Assembly: GCA_948560485.1 (NCBI GenBank)
Contig: CAOXUF010000099.1
Span: forward strand, 1 to 7,260
Direction: 5' to 3'
DNA: 7,260 nt
Source of the DNA: an uncultured Eubacterium sp.
GTDB lineage: Bacteria; Bacillota_A; Clostridia; Lachnospirales; Lachnospiraceae
The notes under the pieces are model-generated. The model worked only from the letters and a program-made list of their open reading frames with translations, did no database searches and was not told where the DNA came from. Shown here one piece after another: positions 1 through 5,875 of the stretch. The stretch's first letter is position 1, and each line of letters begins with the position of its first letter. Both the position numbers and the translations under genes were made by a program.

Positions 1-1633
1 TCTTTATTCCTGACCATTTACTATAGTGTCTCACTCCATCTGACACTTTATAAACTCTTACCTTTAAATAATACTGCTTCTTCCCTCTCAGTTTTTTCAC
101 TGTAAATGTATTTTTCTTAAAACTAATCTTCCGGCTTTTTCTAAGTTTTTTTGTTATCCCTATCTTAATCTGATAACCGGAAGCTCCTTTTATTTTCTTT
201 AACTTTATTTTTGCTTTTGTTGATTTTTTCTTTTTAACTGCACTCTTTATTTTTGTCTTTTGCACTTTAATCTTTGGTACAACAAAACTTGTTCCATCTT
301 TCCATATACCTATTTCGTATAATGAATATCCATAATTCGTACCCCGCCTTGTTCCATACATACGTACAAATCTGGTTTTATATGCTTTATCTAATGTAAC
401 CCGGACTGTTTTTTTCGACCGGGCTGTCACATATGCCACAGTTTTCCATTGCTTTGCATCGTCTGAAACCTGAATATAATATCTGGATGCATATGCACCT
501 TCCCACATAAACCCTACTGTTCTTATCTCTGTTTCAACACCTAAATCAACATATAACCATTGAGGATTAAAATATTCTGTCTCCCATCTGGTCTTTTCAT
601 TTCCGTCTACAGCATTTTTTGCCGGCTGAAATTCATTGGATGCATATGCTTTACAGCCAACCGCCAGATTTCCTTTGCTCTTCTGGAAAAACATTTTATC
701 TGTATCAGTCCCTGTAACTGCCACAAGATTGTTCGGATTCATTCCAACATCCGGATCAACATATTCTCCTGAAACAGATGTATATTTTAAGTTTCCTGTT
801 TTGTCTGTCATTACTTCCCGTACGATGCCTGCATAATAATGACCTCGTTCCATAATCAGATTTAATATATTTAAAGGATATGTATTTTTCTTTCCCTCTG
901 TAGTAAACGCCACATTATTATTAATCAACTGATTCAAGTATGTCTGGTCTGTTTCCGTAAAGCTTTCAAACGTTTCATTGTACAATGTATAATATATCGT
1001 CGCAGCTGCTGTAAATGTTCCTAAAGGCTGTGGATGTTTTCCATCCTTACAGTAATAATTTAATCCATGATTTACATAGATATCGTAAAAACTTTCTCCC
1101 ACCGGGGCTAACTGTGACTGATACTTTTTTCCCGCCTGAACGTATGCATCTGTAAAATATGAGAGCATACTGTACTTTCCTGTCAGCGTAGACTGGATTG
1201 GCCACGGCTCATAAAATATAATCTGAGCATTTGGATTGTATTTCTTAATGACTGAAATAATATCTCCTGCCCCCTCCATTAATCTGTCACTATCAAAAGA
1301 ACCTACAATATCCTGTAAAACAACAACTTCATATCCACCTTTTTTAATTGCAGTAACAACATTGTCTGCCTTTGCATTGTAAATAAGGTTTTTTCCACCA
1401 TTCGTTGCTGCACTGCATTTTATATTATGTTCTTTGTGTCTGGCAATTCCCTGTACCACATTACACAACGTATTATAATAAGTCATAGAATTACCAATAA
1501 ACAAAACATCTTTCTGCGTTTCTTCAGCATTCACAAGAATACCATTTGTTCCACTTTCACTGAATATTGTTCCAAAAAACAATATTACAACACCCGTTAA
1601 TATCATGAAAAAAATCTTAATTTTAGACTTCAT
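1..1633 (-). CDS. Secreted SGNH/GDSL-type hydrolase with F5/8 type C domain and Fn3-like tail (partial, no stop in window)
   Basis: This frame is open from ATG 1633-1631 to the left edge, giving 544 complete codons and no stop, so the C-terminus is missing. Residues 1-36 form a signal peptide: a KSKIK basic start, a hydrophobic core, and a likely cut after VNA36 before EE. Residues 42-220 resemble an SGNH hydrolase. The nucleophile block is FIGNSMT with Ser49, a glycine block is ATNGGKNL (76-83), and a DGKHP block supplies Asp197 and His200. The usual GxND block reads VVLQD (104-108), as in DUF4886-like members. Residues 322-445 resemble an F5/8 type C (discoidin/CBM32) domain, with AVDGNEKTRWE followed by WLYVDLG. 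Residues 455-544 look like a lysine-rich Fn3-type module (KGASGYQIK, YYLKVRVYK) common in Lachnospiraceae surface proteins. The Shine-Dalgarno is AGGGG, about seven bases upstream. The likely role is an extracellular esterase or glycan-binding protein; the substrate is unknown. The gene lies divergent to a LysR gene. Confidence 0.88.
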   Translation of the reverse strand, partial: MKSKIKIFFMILTGVVILFFGTIFSESGTNGILVNAEETQKDVLFIGNSMTYYNTLCNVVQGIARHKEHNIKCSAATNGGKNLIYNAKADNVVTAIKKGGYEVVVLQDIVGSFDSDRLMEGAGDIISVIKKYNPNAQIIFYEPWPIQSTLTGKYSMLSYFTDAYVQAGKKYQSQLAPVGESFYDIYVNHGLNYYCKDGKHPQPLGTFTAAATIYYTLYNETFESFTETDQTYLNQLINNNVAFTTEGKKNTYPLNILNLIMERGHYYAGIVREVMTDKTGNLKYTSVSGEYVDPDVGMNPNNLVAVTGTDTDKMFFQKSKGNLAVGCKAYASNEFQPAKNAVDGNEKTRWETEYFNPQWLYVDLGVETEIRTVGFMWEGAYASRYYIQVSDDAKQWKTVAYVTARSKKTVRVTLDKAYKTRFVRMYGTRRGTNYGYSLYEIGIWKDGTSFVVPKIKVQKTKIKSAVKKKKSTKAKIKLKKIKGASGYQIKIGITKKLRKSRKISFKKNTFTVKKLRGKKQYYLKVRVYKVSDGVRHYSKWSGIK

Positions 1634-1764
1634 AAATTTTCCCCTGCTATTCCTTTTACCCTGTATGAATTATTCTTAGATATACTATAATTCTTCTTAT
1701 TGTTTCTATATATTATATTTTATTAAAAAATTTTCCCATACTGAAATACACATTGCGTTATATA

Positions 1765-1786
1765 TATATACCTTCCAAGATATATA
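1765..1786. repeat. Imperfect 22-bp dyad in the divergent region
   Basis: The arms at 1765-1774 and 1777-1786 pair at 9 of 10 positions around a CC centre (TATATACCTT and AAGATATATA). The site lies about 130 bases upstream of the hydrolase start and about 70 bases upstream of the lysR -35. That would suit a regulator-binding site for the divergent pair. Much of the match is TA repeat, so chance is a real alternative. Confidence 0.3.
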
Positions 1787-1836
1787 CAAACATAAAAAAC
1801 GTTTCATTTTCCTTATTTTTCATATATTTAAAAGTA

Positions 1837-1865
1837 TTGATTTATTACTGTTCTTATATTATTAT
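1837..1865 (+). promoter_or_regulatory. Predicted sigma-A-type promoter of lysR
   Basis: The -35 is TTGATT at 1837-1842 (4 of 6 to consensus) and the -10 is TATTAT at 1860-1865 (5 of 6), with a 17-bp spacer. Transcription would begin near 1872 and leave a leader of about 30 bases before the lysR start. Because the promoter lies inside the upstream extension of the open frame that begins at 1753, it supports the shorter protein starting at 1903. Confidence 0.65.
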
Positions 1866-1885
1866 CGATATAACAACAGTAATAA
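1842..1885. promoter_or_regulatory. 44-bp near-perfect palindrome over the lysR promoter (candidate operator)
   Basis: The left arm at 1842-1859 (TTATTACTGTTCTTATAT) and right arm at 1868-1885 (ATATAACAACAGTAATAA) are complementary at 17 of 18 positions. The one mismatch is at 1853/1874, and the 8-base centre is TATTATCG. The palindrome runs from the end of the -35 through the -10 to past the predicted start point. A transcript starting near 1872 would contain only part of one arm, so this is more likely a DNA operator than an RNA hairpin. Autorepression by the LysR product is the simplest inference. Confidence 0.6.
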
Positions 1886-1892
1886 TACTATC

Positions 1893-1898
1893 AGGAGG
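1893..1898 (+). promoter_or_regulatory. Strong ribosome binding site that sets the lysR start
   Basis: A full AGGAGG lies 4 bases before ATG 1903. No comparable site precedes the upstream in-frame ATG at 1753. This fixes the start at 1903. Confidence 0.85.
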
Positions 1899-1902
1899 TT
1901 AT

Positions 1903-2709
1903 ATGGAATTACTACAATTGAGATATTTTCGTGATGCGGCAGAATTGGAAAACTTTTCCAAGGCGGCAGAAAAGAATCTGGTGCCCCAGCCTTCTATCAG
2001 CAAAACAATCAGTAAACTGGAACAGGAACTGGGGGTAAGACTATTTGACAGAAACGGGAAGAAAATTTCTTTAAATGAGAACGGAAAATATTTTTATGAG
2101 AAAGTTAATACTGCCCTTGCAAATATAGACGATGCAGTCCATCATTTCAAACCTCCGATACAATCCAACATTTCAATATATATTCAGGCCGGAAACCGTT
2201 TTATTTCCATGTTAACGGCAGATTTTCTTACATCAACGAAGGATATTTTTGTTTCATCTGTAAATCAGATCAGCAACAATACACAAAACAGTTACGACTT
2301 TACTTTTATGCAGTTATTTGATGATATGAGTTCATATAATTATGAAAAACTAATGGAAGATGAAATCGTTCTTGTTGTATCAAAGGAACATCCATTATGC
2401 AGATATAATGAATTAAGTATTCGTAACTTAGCAGACTATCCTTATATCGCTTATTACAAATCTATCCCCGGTGTCGTTTTTGAAACTGCTGACTATCAGG
2501 CAATAAGGTATATGATTTCCAAAAATAAAGGAATTGCTCTAATGCCTGAAAAACTTTTTGAAATGCAGGCTTCCGATAAGTATAAGATTATCAAACTAAC
2601 AGAAAAAGCCTATAGGACTCTTGTAATTGCATGGAACAAAGACAAAGTTTTAAGCCCACAGGCATCACAATTTCTTGAATTTACAAAAAACTGGTTTAGA
2701 AGTTTCTAA
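1903..2709 (+). CDS. LysR-type transcriptional regulator, short effector domain
   Basis: This 268-residue DNA-binding regulator begins MELLQLRYFRDAAELENFSK. Residues 1-60 form the LysR winged helix-turn-helix: the FSKAAEKNLVPQPSISKTIS segment, then LEQELGVRLFDR. Residues 61-85 form the linker helix. Residues 87-268 are the co-inducer domain; recognisable parts are EIVLVVSKEHPL (154-165), LADYPYIAYY and GIALMPEKL (210-218). The family usually has about 290-300 residues. Here the stretch between YPYIAYYKS and GVVFETADYQAI lacks roughly 20-25 residues normally present in sub-domain II. The start is chosen for the AGGAGG site and downstream promoter; an open frame from 1753 adds 50 low-complexity residues and is rejected. 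The gene is divergent from the SGNH/discoidin gene, its most likely target. The effector is unknown. Confidence 0.93.
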   Translation: MELLQLRYFRDAAELENFSKAAEKNLVPQPSISKTISKLEQELGVRLFDRNGKKISLNENGKYFYEKVNTALANIDDAVHHFKPPIQSNISIYIQAGNRFISMLTADFLTSTKDIFVSSVNQISNNTQNSYDFTFMQLFDDMSSYNYEKLMEDEIVLVVSKEHPLCRYNELSIRNLADYPYIAYYKSIPGVVFETADYQAIRYMISKNKGIALMPEKLFEMQASDKYKIIKLTEKAYRTLVIAWNKDKVLSPQASQFLEFTKNWFRSF

Positions 2710-2719
2710 ACCAGTTTTT
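2686..2719. terminator. Bidirectional intrinsic terminator between lysR and tex
   Basis: A perfect 15-bp stem (2686-2700 with 2705-2719) closes an AGTT loop. The arms begin with A5 and end with T5, so the hairpin has a U-tract read either way: TTTTTC on the plus strand and TTTTTTG on the minus strand. It serves both convergent genes. The left arm and loop encode the last residues of LysR, and the stop codon at 2707-2709 lies in the right arm. Confidence 0.9.
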
Positions 2720-2735
2720 CTATTCAAATACTTTT

Positions 2736-4871
2736 TTATAATTTCATGGTCAGCTGAATACGTTTTCTGTTTTTATCAACACTTAGCACACGTACTTTCA
2801 CTACATCACCCACTGCCACTGCATCCAGCGGATGTTTTATAAACTTGTCACTCATTTCTGAAATATGAACCAGTCCGTCCTGATGCACACCAATATCCAC
2901 AAACGCACCGAAATCTATTACATTTCTGACTGTTCCGTTTAGTTCCATTCCTTCTTTTAAATCATCAAAATCCAAAACATCACTCTTTAAAACAGGTTTT
3001 GGCATTTCATCTCTCGGATCACGTCCCGGTTTTTCCATTTCTGCAATCATATCTTTTAATGTAATAACGTCTGTTTCAATTTCTTCTGATACTTTCTCAA
3101 AATCTCTGATTTCTTTTGATAATTTCACATCTCCGGATATAATATCTTTTGTCGCAAAACCATATTTTTTCAGCAATGCCTTCGCAGCTACATAACTTTC
3201 CGGATGAACACTGGTATAATCCAGTGGCTCCTTTCCATCTCGGATTCTAAGAAAACCTGCACACTGTTCAAAAGCTTTTGGCCCAAGTTTCGCTACTTTT
3301 AATAATTCTTTTCTGCTTGCGAACTGTCCGTTCTCTTCACGGTATGCCACGATATTCTTTGCCAGTGTCTTATTAATTCCTGAAACATACTCTAATAACG
3401 GCGCAGATGCTGTATTCAAATCCACCCCTACATTATTAACGCAGTCTTCTACTACATTTCCTAAAGTTTCATCCAGGTTCTTCTGATTCATATCATGCTG
3501 ATACTGTCCAACACCAATTGCCTTTGGCTCGATTTTTACAAGCTCTGCCAATGGATCTTGAAGTCTTCTAGCCATAGACGCAGCACTTCTCTGTCCCACA
3601 TCAAAGTTTGGAAACTCTTCTGTTGCTAATTTGCTTGCAGAGTATACCGATGCACCTGCTTCATTTACAATAATGTACTCTACCTTTGTCGGGCATTCCT
3701 TAATAATATCAACCACAACTGCCTCAGATTCCCTTGATGCTGTACCATTTCCCAATGAAATCAGACTGACATTGTATTTCGCAATAATTTCAAGAACAGT
3801 CTTTTTTGATTCCTCTACTTTATTCTGCGGTGCTGTCGGGAAAATAACTGTTGTATATAATACTTTTCCTGTTTCATCTACTACAGCCAGTTTACAGCCG
3901 GTTCTAAAAGCCGGGTCCCATCCAAGCACTGTTCTGCCTGCAATTGGTGGCTGCATTAATAACTGCTTCAGATTCTGCCCAAACACAGTAATTGCACCAT
4001 CCTCTGCTTTTTCTGTCAAAGTATTTCGCACCTCACGTTCAATCGCAGGCTTAATCAGACGCTGATAGCCATCTTCTATCGCCTCTTTTAAAACTTCTGT
4101 AAAATTGGTATTTCCCACAATGACAGACTTATCCAAAGCCATAATAATATTGTCATCCGGCATCTCTATTTTTACGGAAATAACCTTTTCCTTTTCTGCC
4201 CTGTTAATTGCCAAAATTCTATGTCCTGGTATTTTATTTACTGCCTCTGTATAATCATAATAATTTTCATAAGGTGTTTTTGCTTCCTCATCTTTTGCCT
4301 TCGAGACAATTTCTCCATGTCTCATAACAGTGTTCCTGATAGCGTTTCGAAACTCTGCATTATCTGATACCATCTCTGCAATAATGTCTTTTGCTCCCTG
4401 TATTGCCTCTGCTGCAGACATAACGCCTTTTTCCTCATCTATATATGCTTCAGCTTCCTGCTCTGGAGTTTTGCCGCTCTTTTGTAATATAAATATATTA
4501 GCAAGAGGCTCAAGACCTTTTGCTTTCGCTTCAGTAGCCCTTGTTTTTCGTTTCGGTCTGTATGGTCTGTAGATGTCATCCACTGCAACAATTGTCTGGG
4601 CATCCTGAATCTTCTGTAAAAGTTCCGTAGTCATCTTGCCCTGCTCTTCAATAGAAGCAATCACTGTCTGTTTTTTCTCTTCCAGATTGCGGAGATACTT
4701 TAACCGTTCATCCAAAGTTCTTAACTGCTCGTCGTTTAACTCGCCTGTAACCGGCTTTCTATATCTTGCAATAAAAGGAATTGTATTTCCTTCATCGATT
4801 AACTGCACTGCAGCATCTACCTGCCACACCTTCACCTGCAGCTCTTCTGCAATCAACTGATTAATGTTCAT
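2736..4871 (-). CDS. tex: Tex, RNA-binding transcription accessory protein
   Basis: This is a cytoplasmic nucleic-acid-binding protein of 711 residues from the chosen start; Tex proteins usually have about 710-780. Positions below use the in-frame ATG four codons upstream (715 residues). The N-terminal helical region contains TIPFIARYRK (34-43) and DDIYRPYRPKRKTRA (102-116). A YqgF/RuvC-like domain starts at GWDPAFRTGCK (321-331). A helix-hairpin-helix region runs over about 480-550, with VGVDLNTASAPLL and NGQFASRKELLKVAKLG. The C-terminal S1 domain is at 641-715, with GTVRNVIDFGAFVDIG and GLVHISEMS. I start at ATG 4871 because GGAG lies 6 bases before it, whereas ATG 4883 has only a weak AAAGAA upstream; 4883 remains possible. 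Family studies link Tex to transcription and RNA metabolism. A conserved Glu after RYRK is Pro here. Confidence 0.96.
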   Translation of the reverse strand: MNINQLIAEELQVKVWQVDAAVQLIDEGNTIPFIARYRKPVTGELNDEQLRTLDERLKYLRNLEEKKQTVIASIEEQGKMTTELLQKIQDAQTIVAVDDIYRPYRPKRKTRATEAKAKGLEPLANIFILQKSGKTPEQEAEAYIDEEKGVMSAAEAIQGAKDIIAEMVSDNAEFRNAIRNTVMRHGEIVSKAKDEEAKTPYENYYDYTEAVNKIPGHRILAINRAEKEKVISVKIEMPDDNIIMALDKSVIVGNTNFTEVLKEAIEDGYQRLIKPAIEREVRNTLTEKAEDGAITVFGQNLKQLLMQPPIAGRTVLGWDPAFRTGCKLAVVDETGKVLYTTVIFPTAPQNKVEESKKTVLEIIAKYNVSLISLGNGTASRESEAVVVDIIKECPTKVEYIIVNEAGASVYSASKLATEEFPNFDVGQRSAASMARRLQDPLAELVKIEPKAIGVGQYQHDMNQKNLDETLGNVVEDCVNNVGVDLNTASAPLLEYVSGINKTLAKNIVAYREENGQFASRKELLKVAKLGPKAFEQCAGFLRIRDGKEPLDYTSVHPESYVAAKALLKKYGFATKDIISGDVKLSKEIRDFEKVSEEIETDVITLKDMIAEMEKPGRDPRDEMPKPVLKSDVLDFDDLKEGMELNGTVRNVIDFGAFVDIGVHQDGLVHISEMSDKFIKHPLDAVAVGDVVKVRVLSVDKNRKRIQLTMKL

Positions 4872-4877
4872 TTCTGT

Positions 4878-4881
4878 CTCC
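4878..4881 (-). promoter_or_regulatory. Ribosome binding site favouring the second tex ATG
   Basis: On the minus strand GGAG is followed by six bases and then ATG 4871-4869. The first in-frame ATG (4883) overlaps this site and has only AAAGAA before it. Starting at 4871 gives MNINQLIAEEL, the usual Tex beginning. Confidence 0.6.
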
Positions 4882-4919
4882 ATTTCTTTGATTTACAATT
4901 TATTTTTTATTTATTGTAT

Positions 4920-4947
4920 GTTATACTTTTTTTTGAACACAATGCAA
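4920..4947 (-). promoter_or_regulatory. Predicted tex promoter
   Basis: Read on the minus strand, TTGCAT (4947-4942) lies 16 bp before TATAAC (4925-4920). The -10 is good (5 of 6) and the -35 is weak (3 of 6). Transcription would begin near 4913, giving a leader of about 40 bases. An A8 tract lies in the spacer. Confidence 0.5.
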
Positions 4948-5014
4948 CGGTTCACCCCATACATTCGCAAAACAATGACTTCACCAAATTGGCACTTTTA
5001 TGGCTGAACTGTTA
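4945..5014. repeat. Imperfect GC-richer inverted repeat in the tex/PAP2 divergent region
   Basis: CAACGGTTCACCC (4945-4957) and the reverse complement of 5002-5014 (TAACAGTTCAGCC) agree at 10 of 13 positions, 44 bases apart. A short CCAAATTGG palindrome lies between them at 4984-4992. Both arms are richer in G+C than the surrounding spacer. The left arm overlaps the predicted tex -35. It could be a dispersed genomic repeat or a regulator site; neither can be decided here. Confidence 0.3.
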
Positions 5015-5018
5015 CAAC

Positions 5019-5071
5019 AAAACTATTGTATCAAATTTTTCTATATTTGTGTGGAACTTTATAATAGTTTT
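5019..5071. repeat. Inverted repeat whose right arm covers the PAP2 gene -10
   Basis: AAAACTATT at 5019-5027 is exactly repeated in inverse at 5063-5071. The pairing extends inward to 5030/5060, with one G-T pair at 5028/5062, so 11 of 12 positions match around a 29-base centre. The right arm contains the TATAAT at 5060-5065. Confidence 0.4.
5060..5065 (+). promoter_or_regulatory. Predicted -10 element of the PAP2 gene promoter
   Basis: A perfect TATAAT lies 39 bases before the start codon. The hexamer 17 bp upstream (TTTTCT, 5037-5042) is a poor -35, and there is no TGn extension. The promoter may be weak or activator-dependent. Confidence 0.4.
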
Positions 5072-5104
5072 CACAGATTTTACTATATTTAATGAAGGTA
5101 GCTT

Positions 5105-5830
5105 ATGTACAAACTAAAAAAAGAATTTCGAAAGTACAAACACGCATGGCCTTTACTTTACGTTTTCATTTATATGCCATGGTTCATATTATTAGAAACA
5201 GTGATACCGGCGGATTATTCCGGATTACATATTATTCACTGTGCTTTGGATGATATCATTCCATTCTGCGAATGGTTTGTAATTCCATATCTTTTATGGT
5301 TTTTATATATTCCTGCCGTATTTGTTTTTTTATTTTATCATTCAAAAAATGAATTTTATCGTCTTTGTGCCTATGAATTTACCGGTATGACGATTGCTCT
5401 GCTGGTATGCAGCATTTATCCAAACGGACTCAATCTCAGACTATCCGAAATAGGAAGAGATAATCTGCTCGTAGACTTGGTTCATTTCCTTTACAGTAAT
5501 GACACTCCAACAAATGTATGTCCCAGCATTCACGTTTTTGCTACGATCAGCGCACATATTTGTCTGGTAAAAAGTCCTCACATGAAAGAACTGCACCCTA
5601 GGCAACATATTAAGAAAATCTCACTTATATTATCTGTTTTAATTTGTCTGTCTACTATGTTTCTAAAACAACACTCTGCAATTGATGTTTTTGCAGGTAT
5701 TCTTTTAGCATTCATACTATATTTTATTGTATTTAAATGGTGGTTTGCAAAGGTTACTTTTCCTGCCCCCAAAATCAAAGACCCAAAACAGCATCAGGTA
5801 TTATATTTCTTAAATAAACGAAAAAAATAA
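5105..5830 (+). CDS. PAP2-family integral membrane phosphatase
   Basis: This 241-residue multi-pass membrane protein has a basic cytosolic start (MYKLKKEFRKYKHAW). Hydrophobic segments lie near 15-31, 58-78, 91-106, 139-154, 171-187 and 193-213, the six-helix pattern of PAP2 lipid phosphatases. The signature is CPSIHV (Pro140, Ser141, His143), then STMFLKQHSAID with His190 and Asp194, matching S-x6-H-x3-D. The canonical Arg of the SR pair is Thr184, and the upstream RP pair reads Arg112-Leu113 in YPNGLNLRLSE. Family members hydrolyse phosphate from membrane lipids such as undecaprenyl pyrophosphate or phosphatidic acid; the substrate here is unknown. GAAGG lies 6 bases before ATG 5105. The gene stands alone: divergent from tex, convergent with the glycosyltransferase, and closed by its own terminator. 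Confidence 0.88.
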   Translation: MYKLKKEFRKYKHAWPLLYVFIYMPWFILLETVIPADYSGLHIIHCALDDIIPFCEWFVIPYLLWFLYIPAVFVFLFYHSKNEFYRLCAYEFTGMTIALLVCSIYPNGLNLRLSEIGRDNLLVDLVHFLYSNDTPTNVCPSIHVFATISAHICLVKSPHMKELHPRQHIKKISLILSVLICLSTMFLKQHSAIDVFAGILLAFILYFIVFKWWFAKVTFPAPKIKDPKQHQVLYFLNKRKK

Positions 5831-5864
5831 AACTGAGATTTTACAATATCAAAATCTCAGTTTT
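5829..5864. terminator. Bidirectional intrinsic terminator between the PAP2 and glycosyltransferase genes
   Basis: A perfect 14-bp stem (AAAACTGAGATTTT at 5829-5842 with 5851-5864) has an 8-base loop. The A4 start and T4 end give a U-tract in both directions. It begins within the PAP2 stop codon and lies 11 bases beyond the glycosyltransferase stop, so it serves both convergent transcripts. Confidence 0.88.
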
Positions 5865-5875
5865 GTTTATATTTT

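Larger units (their letters stand above)
1634..1902. promoter_or_regulatory. Divergent intergenic control region between the SGNH hydrolase gene and lysR
   Basis: These 269 very AT-rich bases separate two genes read away from each other. They hold the lysR promoter and palindrome near 1837-1885, a smaller dyad at 1765-1786, and a run of TA repeats at 1759-1770. On the minus strand I found TATAAT-like hexamers, for example at 1712-1717, but none with an acceptable -35 at 16-18 bp. The hydrolase promoter is therefore not assigned and may need an activator. Confidence 0.6.

Noticed and set aside
560..836. Two short plus-strand open frames (70 and 66 codons)
   Set aside because: They are antisense to the SGNH/discoidin gene, which is open across the whole region with clear domains; neither resembles a known family.
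1684..1717. TATAAT-like hexamers on the minus strand as the hydrolase promoter
   Set aside because: ATTATA at 1712-1717 and ACTATA at 1684-1689 give good -10 boxes when reversed, but no acceptable -35 lies 16-18 bp upstream. In DNA this AT-rich the -10 match alone is not evidence.
1759..1770. TA dinucleotide run as a microsatellite or phase-variation tract
   Set aside because: It is only about six units long and is not in a coding sequence or between a promoter -35 and -10.
1753..1902. A 50-residue N-terminal extension of LysR from ATG 1753
   Set aside because: It is low-complexity, rich in Ile and Tyr, lacks a ribosome site, and contains the lysR promoter and palindrome. LysR homology starts exactly at Met 1903.
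3631..4860. Plus-strand open frames of 144, 80 and 74 codons opposite tex
   Set aside because: These are shadows of the well-conserved tex coding sequence, with no ribosome sites or domain signal.
4914..5117. A 67-codon plus-strand frame in the tex/PAP2 spacer
   Set aside because: It begins at TTG without a ribosome site, runs over the tex and PAP2 promoters and overlaps the PAP2 start; its composition is that of translated spacer.
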